In this document: piece by piece, positions 29,378 through 35,441 of the stretch
How positions within the stretch are numbered: position 1 is the first letter of the stretch
How the letters are laid out: each line of letters starts with the position of its first letter
DNA from: a virus
DNA length: 35,441 nucleotides
IMG/VR virus record: IMGVR_UViG_3300037493_000253
Location: 1 to 35,441 of that record
Strand: one strand, 5' to 3'
Notes under the pieces: model-generated
The model's database searches: none
The model's input: only the letters and a program-made list of their open reading frames with translations
What the model was told of the DNA's origin: nothing
Program-made: the position numbers and the translations under genes

Positions 29378-30091
29378 TTAAAGGAGGCCAAGCAGTCCGG
29401 CGATGATATTTCCAGCGCCGGGATTGCTTGTGTTTGTCTGTGTTGTCGTTCCTTGACCAAGGCCAGCCCCGCTAATCGCGTTAATCAAGCCTTGCAGTGC
29501 GTCAGAAGGTTGACCCGTGAAGCCGCCGTATTGCGCCTTGATCGCATCAATCAGGGCTTGGTTGGTCTGCTGTTGAGCCTGACCCTGCGCGGTTTGCTGT
29601 GCGCCGATTACGTTGCCAAATCCAAAGCCTTGGCCTGCAAGGTTAGATTGAATATTTTGCTGGTTTTGAGCCGCGTTCAACGCTGTGTTGAACCCTTGCT
29701 GGTTCAGGTTAGCCAGCGTGTTTGCGCCTTGTTCAGCGAAACCTTGATTGGTTAAAGCCTCGGCCACACCGTGACGCGATCCGCCAAACGCGCCAGAACG
29801 AGTTGCCTGTGCGCCGATGTCATTCATCTGCATCTGCCGTTGGCGTTCAAGCCCCTGCAAAGTCGTATCGGTTACCGCGCTGGTATAGGGGTTAAAGAAT
29901 TGATTGATGTTCGGACCCGCAGCAGTTTGATTATACAGGTTGCTGGCCGTGGTGTAGACGTTAGGCATTGCGCTGGAAGCTGGTGTCACAGCGGGCGCAG
30001 TAGTTGCCGCAGGGATCACGGCAGGCGTAGTTACTGCCGGTGCGCCCGTTGCTGGAGTTGTAGCGCCACTCGGATTTGCTGAACCTGCCAT
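29378..30091 (-). CDS. Ejection or tail protein with QA-rich repeats
   Basis: A 237-residue protein. A Thr/Ala/Pro-rich N-terminus (TTPAVIPAATTAPAVTPASS) leads to FFNPYTSAVTDTTLQGLERQ then RQMQMNDIGAQATRSGAFGG SRHGVAEALT, a recognisable motif of short-tail phage internal proteins. The C-terminal half is Gln/Gly-rich. Together with its neighbours it is likely packaged in the head and released at infection. Confidence 0.7.
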   Translation of the reverse strand: MAGSANPSGATTPATGAPAVTTPAVIPAATTAPAVTPASSAMPNVYTTASNLYNQTAAGPNINQFFNPYTSAVTDTTLQGLERQRQMQMNDIGAQATRSGAFGGSRHGVAEALTNQGFAEQGANTLANLNQQGFNTALNAAQNQQNIQSNLAGQGFGFGNVIGAQQTAQGQAQQQTNQALIDAIKAQYGGFTGQPSDALQGLINAISGAGLGQGTTTQTNTSNPGAGNIIAGLLGLL

Positions 30092-30093
30092 GA

Positions 30094-30819
30094 TTATCTC
30101 CGTGTTGCGTTGCTGCCGCCGGTCGACTTAGACGACGAGGATTTAGAACCAGATTTTCCCGGGCCACCACCATTGATCATGTCAATAAGGCCAGTGTATC
30201 CACCCGTTACTGCCTGAAATGGACTTCCAGAGTATGTATCACCAGATTGACCCGGACCACCGCCATTGATCATATCGGTAAGGCCAGTGTATCCAAATAT
30301 AGTCCCGTTTCCGCCGCCAGAGCCGCCATTATTTCCACCACCTCCGCCGCCGCCACCGCCGCCGCCGCCGCCGCCAATGCCAGTGTTTCCAGCACCGCTA
30401 GAACCGCCAGCAGATTGCGACGAGGATGAACCAGCAGAGCCAGCAGGTGCAGCGCCAGTAACGGGATTAATAAACTGATCCATTATGGCCTGCCATTGGC
30501 CGGGGAAGCGTTTCTTCAACTCGGCGACGGCAGCATCGTAACCAGTTCCAGACGAATATGCACTCATGCCGCCGTAGTTTGTGGCCTCTGGCATGCCCGC
30601 CATTGGGTCAACTGTCTGCAACCCAAATGCCGACGCGGCAGAGTTTGTTCCCTGCATGGCGGCTATCTGGGATGGCGTCATGGCGGCTACGTCAGGGCCA
30701 TAATACGGCGTATAGCCAATTTGAGACGTTGATGTCGCACGGCCTAGCATTTCCTGTGCTGCCTTTGAAAGCCACGCCGGAACCGTGTTTGCCGTTGTCG
30801 TCTTGCTGCTGCCGCCCAT
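30094..30819 (-). CDS. Glycine-rich virion protein with poly-Gly tract
   Basis: A 241-residue protein. The N-terminus (MGGSSKTTTANTVPAWLSKA then AQEMLGRATSTSQIGYTPYY GPDVAAMTPSQIAAMQ) is typical of internal virion proteins. Residues ~125-175 are Ser/Gly-rich with 14 glycines in a row, coded by 30334-30375. Two near-identical units, GYTGLTDMINGGGPGQSG and GYTGLIDMINGGGPGKSG, lie 31 codons apart. The C-terminus is Ser/Lys-rich. The flexible linker suggests an unfolding/ejection role. GGAGAGGAAG precedes the ATG. Confidence 0.65.
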   Translation of the reverse strand: MGGSSKTTTANTVPAWLSKAAQEMLGRATSTSQIGYTPYYGPDVAAMTPSQIAAMQGTNSAASAFGLQTVDPMAGMPEATNYGGMSAYSSGTGYDAAVAELKKRFPGQWQAIMDQFINPVTGAAPAGSAGSSSSQSAGGSSGAGNTGIGGGGGGGGGGGGGGNNGGSGGGNGTIFGYTGLTDMINGGGPGQSGDTYSGSPFQAVTGGYTGLIDMINGGGPGKSGSKSSSSKSTGGSNATRR

Positions 30820-31175
30820 TATATCTTCCTCTCCAAGACAACCATCACTGGCTTAAAGCCGTGCGTGTCTAAAACCCGTTCCCAACCTTTGCGGCCATAA
30901 AGTGTGATGCTTTCACATCCCTGCGCCTTGGCCCACTCGGTCGCCGCATCCAACCCGCCCATGATCTCTTGCAGATCACCGCCGGCCAAAAACACATTCA
31001 ACACTTTCTTTCTAGCATATTGGATGATCTCTGTCACGGCGGCAGAGTTAGATGCCGGCCATAGCTGCATGATGCCATCGTTTATGGCCTTTGCGACGTC
31101 TTCAAAATTATGCGTTCCACCGCTGTATTCCAGCGCAGCCTCGATGTGCTTGCGGTTGGCATCTATGATATTCAT
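30819..31175 (-). CDS. GNAT-like internal virion protein
   Basis: A 118-residue protein. The C-terminal half, EIMGGLDAATEWAKAQGCESI then TLYGRKGWERVLDTHGFKPV, has the helix-strand-loop pattern of a GNAT-type fold, often seen in small virion proteins of podoviruses (I recall the pattern 'GR.GW...L...G'). It lacks an obvious acetyl-CoA binding P-loop motif, so enzymatic activity is doubtful. The ATG overlaps the previous stop as ATGA. Confidence 0.65.
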   Translation of the reverse strand: MNIIDANRKHIEAALEYSGGTHNFEDVAKAINDGIMQLWPASNSAAVTEIIQYARKKVLNVFLAGGDLQEIMGGLDAATEWAKAQGCESITLYGRKGWERVLDTHGFKPVMVVLERKI

Positions 31176-31831
31176 GCCCTGACCCGTGTGATTGCCAGCG
31201 TTACGGACGGAGACGCGGGAGCATATGCGGTGGCTGCGTGAGCCTCCAAAAACCCGTTTGTGCTATCCGTTGCCCACATCACATTCAAAACATCGTTGGC
31301 ATCAAGATCAAAGATTGCAGACCGCGACACAACAGTGGTCGACCCGTTGTTGTGTAGGCTGGCAACTATGGTTGACCCAGCCACGTTAGTCCCATTCAAT
31401 CGCGGCCAGAACCTCATCTCAACTGCGCTGCCTGATGTGCTGGTGATCTGAGCCGTAAACGAAATAAGATAAAGGCCACCGTCTTGAAACGTGATTTCGG
31501 TTGCAGGCGAACCAGTAAGCGTGATTGCGTTCGCAGTCACAAGATCAAGTGCAATCTTGTATGCCGTGTTGGCCGCCGCCGCCGTGATGTTCACGTCTTG
31601 ACTGAAAATGGCGGTCCCGTCACCCAAGACAATCTGATGCCAGACGTCATTCTTGCTGACGATAGGATAGCCGCCGACTGCATCCCACAACATCACGCCA
31701 TCCTCGGTCGCCGACGCGGTGGCAGATTTAAACTGCAACCGTGAAGCCGTCCGCCGCAGATAGGCAACGATATTCTGTGCCCAGTATTGCAGATCCGCCG
31801 TTACGGGTGGTGGTGTAAACCCTAAACTCAC
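31172..31831 (-). CDS. Head or tail fibre protein with jelly-roll-like C-terminus
   Basis: A 219-residue protein. The N-terminus (FTPPPVTADLQYWAQNIVAYL) is an attachment-like helix; the C-terminal ~140 residues (ITAAAANTAYKIALDLVTAN, then FQDGGLYLISFTAQITSTSG and EMRFWPRLNGTNVAGSTIV) read as alternating beta strands typical of C1q/TNF-like jelly rolls used by phage fibres. A minor fibre or decoration protein is likely. ATGA overlap with the upstream gene. Confidence 0.7.
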   Translation of the reverse strand: MSLGFTPPPVTADLQYWAQNIVAYLRRTASRLQFKSATASATEDGVMLWDAVGGYPIVSKNDVWHQIVLGDGTAIFSQDVNITAAAANTAYKIALDLVTANAITLTGSPATEITFQDGGLYLISFTAQITSTSGSAVEMRFWPRLNGTNVAGSTIVASLHNNGSTTVVSRSAIFDLDANDVLNVMWATDSTNGFLEAHAATAYAPASPSVTLAITRVRA

Positions 31832-33303
31832 CGCAAGCCACCTGCCGTTGCATCAAGCCGCATGATGCCAACCCGCCAATCGGCCAGACGCGCACCGTCA
31901 ACCCGCATTTTAATCTGCCGCCCGGTGAACCGCACGCTGGTAGGGTTAGCCATCGCATAGGGTCCGTAAGTCCGTTCGGTGTCGTTGGGGTAGAATTTTG
32001 TCTTGAAGGTAGCCGTCACGTCGCCTTGGGTTTCCTCGTCGGGGATCAATTTAGTGGCAGACAACACTTGGTCGCCATTGCCCAAACTGATCGGCCCGCT
32101 TTCGGCGAATATGTCTGCGCCATCGACGGCCAGCCCGGTTTCGTGATCATACGACTTGCCGTCGGCAGCAAACAAAATTGGGTTGCGGAATACGCCGCTG
32201 TCGACGCCGGCAGTTCTCACCAAGCTGCCAATGGTCCAATGCCGCTCGGCGTAGTTAAAGGCTACATAGCTGTCAATTTCGTTTGATGCTTCCGACGGGT
32301 AATACCACCAAACCTCGTTGAATTGTTGGTTTGCTACGCCAAAGATTTTAGATATTTGCGCAATGTTCATGTTGTTGAAAACATAGTCCGCAACTTCGCT
32401 TGGCACATCTTGCACAGCCCCGCCGGCATAAAGATGGATGCCACGTTTCCCCATCCAGAAGACACCCTCGTCGACGGCCACCGCAGCCTTGCGTGAGATA
32501 ACACCGCAGGCCGAGCCGACACGTTCAAATCCGTAGACATACGGCGGACCCTGATAGGTTGCCGAGTGCGCATCCTGATCGGTCAGGATCAAAGTCTGCC
32601 CGCGTGTTTTGATCCCCAGCATGATCTGGCCGGATGTCTGCAACTCAATGTCACCGGCTTCATTTGTAGTTAGCGGCGTCCATACCGTGTTGTTTTCGCG
32701 GTCACACCATTGCACCTTGCGGGGATTTCCGCCGGCTCCCAGTGCGAACAGGAAACGCTCGCCAGTGACAACCAAGGATTTATTTGACGTCGGCGCGTTG
32801 GTGATGGCGACGGCATCGTTGGCTGGGTTAAGCGTCCACTCCAACAGGCGACCGTCAGCCACCGAGCAGGCAACCAAGTTTTGCCCGAAGTTGTCTAGTG
32901 CCCACGTCGTTGCTTCGGAATAGTTACCCTTGTCAGCACGCAACGTGCCGTATGCTTCCATACCGTAAAACCCGCCGCCGTAGCCGACGTTCACGGCAGC
33001 CGTAAGGTTGCCTGTCACCAAAGCAGTCGGCGAGATGTCAGTGATTGTGCCAGAGGCGTTGACCGTCTTTAGCGCGTTGTGAAAGCCAACTGCATACCGC
33101 TGGTCGCCTGACAGATCCTGCCACGCTAGGGCCGCTCTAGGAGCCGTTGTGCCAACCGTGTCACGCAGTCGCCATCCGCCGACCGGGCGCATCGTGCCGT
33201 CAATCCAGCGAACCAGATTAGCATCACGCCAGCGGTTGCTGGCCTGAAACTCCGTGCCGTTGCGGAAGACACCCGGCGGGATCTGTAGCGGAATGAGTGA
33301 CAT
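31828..33303 (-). CDS. P22 gp10-like tail stabilisation protein
   Basis: A 491-residue beta-rich protein with the characteristic start (IPLQIPPGVFRNGTEFQASN then RWRDANLVRWIDGTMRPVGG). Later motifs such as FLFALGAGGNPRKVQWCDRE and SDNT-like WTPLTTNEAGDIELQTSGQI recur in the beta-propeller tail proteins that close short tails. The C-terminal part (FTGRQIKMRVDGARLADWRVG) ends with a strand-rich domain. It connects the tail tube to the spikes. AGGAG lies before the ATG. Confidence 0.85.
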   Translation of the reverse strand: MSLIPLQIPPGVFRNGTEFQASNRWRDANLVRWIDGTMRPVGGWRLRDTVGTTAPRAALAWQDLSGDQRYAVGFHNALKTVNASGTITDISPTALVTGNLTAAVNVGYGGGFYGMEAYGTLRADKGNYSEATTWALDNFGQNLVACSVADGRLLEWTLNPANDAVAITNAPTSNKSLVVTGERFLFALGAGGNPRKVQWCDRENNTVWTPLTTNEAGDIELQTSGQIMLGIKTRGQTLILTDQDAHSATYQGPPYVYGFERVGSACGVISRKAAVAVDEGVFWMGKRGIHLYAGGAVQDVPSEVADYVFNNMNIAQISKIFGVANQQFNEVWWYYPSEASNEIDSYVAFNYAERHWTIGSLVRTAGVDSGVFRNPILFAADGKSYDHETGLAVDGADIFAESGPISLGNGDQVLSATKLIPDEETQGDVTATFKTKFYPNDTERTYGPYAMANPTSVRFTGRQIKMRVDGARLADWRVGIMRLDATAGGLR

Positions 33304-33323
33304 GTTTTTCTCCTGTCCGTCAG

Positions 33324-33352
33324 ACTATACGACAGTTTTGGAATAGTGTCAC
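33324..33352 (-). promoter_or_regulatory. Late promoter candidate ahead of the tail genes
   Basis: Reading leftward: GTGACA (33352-33347), 17 bases, TATAGT (33329-33324). Each box matches five of six consensus bases, the strongest pair found in this window. It lies at the end of the outer spanin gene, and the expected start (~33317) is just ahead of the ribosome site of the tail gene. Confidence 0.55.
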
Positions 33353-33570
33353 TTGCCGCACCCTGCGTCGATCTGTTGGATCAATAGCGCACCCGTAACC
33401 AACGAAAGCGATCCACCATCCGCAACCAGTGCCGCCGCATGGTTCGTCCTGCTTTGCACCGTGCCATCGCAAATCGCGCTAGTGTTTGGCGCGGTTGCGC
33501 AGCCACTCACCGGCAGCGTCAGGGTCAGGCACAGGACCAACCGCGTTAATCCGCTTTGAAGTTTTGGCAT
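33349..33570 (-). CDS. Outer spanin (Rz1-like lipoprotein)
   Basis: A 73-residue lipoprotein. A basic/hydrophobic signal peptide ends in lipobox LPVSGC (Cys24, then Ala), so the mature protein would be anchored in the outer membrane. The rest (NTSAICDGTVQSRTNHAAAL then VADGGSLSLVTGALLIQQID) ends AGCGK. It overlaps the inner spanin gene by 92 bases in another frame, the typical Rz/Rz1 arrangement. It joins the inner spanin to disrupt the outer membrane during lysis. Confidence 0.78.
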   Translation of the reverse strand: MPKLQSGLTRLVLCLTLTLPVSGCATAPNTSAICDGTVQSRTNHAAALVADGGSLSLVTGALLIQQIDAGCGK

Positions 33571-33682
33571 AGGCTTGCAACTCCTCAATCTTAGCGGCCT
33601 GTCGCCCAGCCGCCTTGCCGCCAAACCAAGCTGCCAGCAATGTCAGCAGAGGCTTCAGGAGCGAGGCTAGGAACGATGTCAT
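33479..33682 (-). CDS. Inner spanin (Rz-like)
   Basis: A 67-residue protein, MTSFLASLLKPLLTLLAAWF then GGKAAGRQAAKIEELQAYAK, a membrane segment followed by an amphipathic helix that would reach into the periplasm, and ends AAGEWLRNRAKH. It is shorter than typical Rz. The ATG overlaps the holin stop as ATGA. With the outer spanin it completes a two-component spanin. Confidence 0.72.
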   Translation of the reverse strand: MTSFLASLLKPLLTLLAAWFGGKAAGRQAAKIEELQAYAKTSKRINAVGPVPDPDAAGEWLRNRAKH

Positions 33683-33846
33683 GCCTTGCGCTTGGCGATC
33701 ACCGACCAAACCGCGACAATGATCGTGGCAGCCGCGCCGCCGAGAGCGGTAGCCGTTTCGCTATCGACCAACCCCTTACCAACCAGATAGCCGCCGAGAG
33801 CAGAGGCAAGTGCGCGGGCGATGCCGCCAATTTCAGTAGCTGTCAT
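33679..33846 (-). CDS. Holin (small, two-helix)
   Basis: A 55-residue protein, MTATEIGGIARALASALGGY then LVGKGLVDSETATALGGAAA and TIIVAVWSVIAKRKA. Two hydrophobic segments separated by a short polar turn and a basic C-terminus fit a small holin; I recall closely similar holins in rhizobial phages. It overlaps the endolysin stop and inner spanin start by ATGA on both sides, forming a compact lysis cassette. Confidence 0.75.
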   Translation of the reverse strand: MTATEIGGIARALASALGGYLVGKGLVDSETATALGGAAATIIVAVWSVIAKRKA

Positions 33847-34397
33847 TTCGTTGTTCCCTTTAGGATTGCCAAGATGGCCTCAATGATTACTGTCAAGATT
33901 GATTTAGGTTCAACCTTTTCAGGCGCGGCAACGGTATGCATATCTGCGGTCACCGGCGTCAAGAACAACGTGACCTCTGCATTGCGACGGTTGACCAAAC
34001 CTTTGACAACCTCGCCGCCGGCCTTGTTCCACATCTTGAATGCAGCAGCCGCCTTTTCATTGTTGCCGGCGTTCAGTTCACGCAGGACAGTAGACTTGGC
34101 AAAGGCGGTCGGCCCGATGTTATACGCCAATGACACACAAGCCCCAAACTCATTTGCATTTACGTTGGCCGTGATCATTGCATCAACCGTGGCCGCAAAC
34201 TTATCTACGCCTTGCCGCAGCAAATCCTCGGCACGTTCCTGCGTGATGGTCATGCCTTTAGCCGGTATGATGCCAAGGCCAGCCATCGCCGTCGTGCCGT
34301 ATCCGATGGTCCAGATGCCAACGATGTCTTGATATGCCGTCAGCTTGCAGCCCTCAAACCGCTTGATCAAATCCAGCGTGGCCTGATTGACGCTCAC
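33843..34397 (-). CDS. Endolysin, GH24 lysozyme
   Basis: A 184-residue T4/lambda-type lysozyme. KRFEGCKLTAYQDIVGIWTI then GYG gives the E-8-D-5-T triad (Glu15, Asp24, Thr30). ACVSLAYNIGPTAF and NRRNAEVTLFL are the conserved helix motifs of GH24. Residues ~166-180 (ILTVIIEAILAILKG) form a hydrophobic C-terminal helix, unusual for this family, which could target the enzyme to the membrane. No signal peptide. ATGA overlaps on both sides. Confidence 0.92.
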   Translation of the reverse strand: MSVNQATLDLIKRFEGCKLTAYQDIVGIWTIGYGTTAMAGLGIIPAKGMTITQERAEDLLRQGVDKFAATVDAMITANVNANEFGACVSLAYNIGPTAFAKSTVLRELNAGNNEKAAAAFKMWNKAGGEVVKGLVNRRNAEVTLFLTPVTADMHTVAAPEKVEPKSILTVIIEAILAILKGTTK

Positions 34398-34639
34398 TTA
34401 CGCATCTCCCTTTGGATCTCATCCAACTTTTTTAGCACTTCGGAAAACCCCGTCTTGATCTCTTTCAGTTCCCGGTCGTGGCCTTCCTTGGTCAGATTGT
34501 ATTCAGACTTCATAACCGCGATTTCTGTTTCATGGTTTTGCGTCATTTTGTAGTGCATCCACACGAAGGCAACGATTGGGATGACCGCAAATTGCAGCAG
34601 GAGTTTCGCTAGTTCCATGATGTCCATCTCTTGCTGCAT
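34394..34639 (-). CDS. Membrane-anchored coiled-coil lysis protein
   Basis: An 81-residue protein with a hydrophobic segment at ~8-28 (ELAKLLLQFAVIPIVAFVWM) followed by a charged coiled coil (ETEIAVMKSEYNLTKEGHDR then ELKEIKTGFSEVLKKLDEIQ). This XhlA-like arrangement is common in lysis cassettes as a holin or its partner. The ATG at 34637-34639 has AAGGC about 7 bases upstream. It starts 9 bases after the tail-collar gene stop. Confidence 0.7.
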   Translation of the reverse strand: MQQEMDIMELAKLLLQFAVIPIVAFVWMHYKMTQNHETEIAVMKSEYNLTKEGHDRELKEIKTGFSEVLKKLDEIQREMRK

Positions 34640-34648
34640 GATATTGCC

Positions 34649-35350
34649 TTATGCTTTCATAATGTAAGCCAGAGCATAATACGGCGGCAAGTTTTCGTGT
34701 GAAGTGCCGGAACCAATTGACGATGTTGTCCCGCTGATAGTGTGCGTGTGGCTACCGGAACTGGCAGTGCTGCCAATGTTATCTAGGCTAAATAAGGACG
34801 AGTTCCCCACCCCGCGATCAGTATCACTTGATTGAACTGGAACCCCACCGTGTGTGTGTGCGCCGTCCGTAGATGTCGTGCCGCTAAACGTATGCGTGTG
34901 TGCAGGTGTTTGTGCCACAGTCAAAGTAACGGTAGCCGCGCCGCCGGTTGCTGCAACTGCATAGGTCGTGCCAGCGCCTACGATAAAACGATCACGCAGG
35001 TCTGGCGTTCCGTTAGCCCCGTTGCAAAGATACCAACTTGCTGGAATTGATGCGATAGACCCAGACCACATAATAATGCCGCCTGTTGGCATCAGGCGAG
35101 TGTTAAGGTCACTTGTGCTTGCAGTGACACCATCTAAGATATTCAATTCGGCGGCCGACGATGTTACCGCCGTGCCATCAATTTTCCACAGGCCACCCGA
35201 CAAATTGGGCTTGGCTTTCTGCGCACCCGTGCCACCGAGCAGGGCGTCAACCGCATCCAGATCCGTATTGATCTTGGTTCCCCAAGTGTCGCCAGATGCG
35301 CCAACTTCCGGTTTGGTTAAGGCGAAATTGGTGGTTGTTGTATCTGCCAT
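34649..35350 (-). CDS. Tail-collar fibre, receptor-binding candidate
   Basis: A 233-residue fibre. The N-terminus ([20 protein letters not shown] then [15 protein letters not shown]) attaches to the tail. [20 protein letters not shown] then [20 protein letters not shown] is the tail-collar domain. The C-terminal ~80 residues carry HTHTFSG, GAHTHGG and [10 protein letters not shown]: paired His motifs that in T4 gp37-like tips coordinate iron along a trimeric needle. It ends [14 protein letters not shown], the usual tip ending. The second fibre beside the S74 fibre is a likely host-range determinant. Confidence 0.88.
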   Translation of the reverse strand: MADTTTTNFALTKPEVGASGDTWGTKINTDLDAVDALLGGTGAQKAKPNLSGGLWKIDGTAVTSSAAELNILDGVTASTSDLNTRLMPTGGIIMWSGSIASIPASWYLCNGANGTPDLRDRFIVGAGTTYAVAATGGAATVTLTVAQTPAHTHTFSGTTSTDGAHTHGGVPVQSSDTDRGVGNSSLFSLDNIGSTASSGSHTHTISGTTSSIGSGTSHENLPPYYALAYIMKA

Positions 35351-35441
35351 CTATCTTGCCCTTATGCGGCCCAAGTTGCCGGGGCAACTGTCTGGGGTGT
35401 CCATGTCTCATTGTGTGCGGCCTGCGGCGTCCATGTCTCAC
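35282..35441. repeat. Right copy of 160-bp terminal direct repeat
   Basis: Matches 1-160 except G at 35315 versus A at 34. Running off the end, the copy contains the tail-collar start (to 35350) and the C-terminal end of the repeat-rich gene (35362-35441). Confidence 0.95.
35362..35441 (-). CDS. Duplicate 3' end of repeat-rich gene (partial)
   Basis: The last 25 or so codons, with stop at 35362-35364, of the gene complete at 81-605. The TWTPQ units are in this part. It is present only because of the terminal overlap. Confidence 0.9.
   Translation of the reverse strand, partial: ETWTPQAAHNETWTPQTVAPATWAA

Noticed and set aside
1-35441. tRNA genes, CRISPR arrays, integrase, transposase, attachment sites
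   Set aside because: Looked for characteristic motifs and found none. Short tRNA-like folds cannot be excluded without a covariance search.

Overview
The window is an essentially complete genome of a tailed double-stranded DNA phage (Caudoviricetes), most probably podovirus-like. The first 160 bases recur at the end (35282-35441) with one mismatch, so the unit is circular or terminally redundant and about 35.3 kb long. The head set (SU10/DUF5309-type major capsid, long portal, scaffold, SU10-type adaptor), a P22 gp10-like tail protein, ejection proteins with a virion transglycosylase, and the absence of tape-measure, tail-tube and sheath genes all point to a short tail. Base composition, a holin resembling those I associate with rhizobial phages and the small-gene content are compatible with a proteobacterial, perhaps alphaproteobacterial, host. 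That host call is inference. I see no tRNA, CRISPR array, integrase, transposase, phage RNA polymerase or DNA polymerase.

Layout. Two divergent transcription units start at a control region (17262-17410). The rightward unit (17411-20838) carries about a dozen small early-type genes: several helix-turn-helix proteins, a protein made of two NUMOD-like repeats, a 31-residue membrane peptide, and an endonuclease VII-type nuclease at its end. The leftward unit covers the rest of the circle. It starts with a small HTH regulator (17079-17261), then DNA metabolism: a DUF6378-like protein, RuvC-like resolvase, RecE-like exonuclease, ssDNA-binding protein, primase-helicase and dCTP deaminase. Packaging follows (HNH protein, TerS, TerL), then two large proteins resembling ejected polyvalent/ADP-ribosyltransferase proteins, the neck adaptor and tail-fibre genes (to position 81). 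It continues across the contig ends into a tail-collar fibre, the lysis cassette (coiled-coil membrane protein, GH24 endolysin, holin, overlapping spanins), tail and ejection proteins, portal, scaffold and capsid, and ends at 20835. There its stop codon overlaps that of the rightward unit.

How it works together. Replication probably relies on one fused primase/RepA-type helicase (12185-14518) plus host polymerase. SSB, exonuclease and two different junction-cutting nucleases handle recombination and branched DNA before headful packaging. Start-stop overlaps (ATGA, TGATG, TAATG) are almost universal, so most genes are probably translationally coupled.

Most unusual points. (1) A candidate small RNA on the + strand at about 14568-14638, with its own promoter-like element, a strong intrinsic terminator and a CU-rich loop complementary to Shine-Dalgarno sequences. 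(2) An iteron/palindrome cluster at 12012-12183 next to the primase-helicase gene, a candidate origin or operator array. (3) A lone + strand gene at 5713-5898 with a consensus TATAAT promoter inside the leftward structural block. (4) A pair of polyvalent-like proteins flanking that lone gene.
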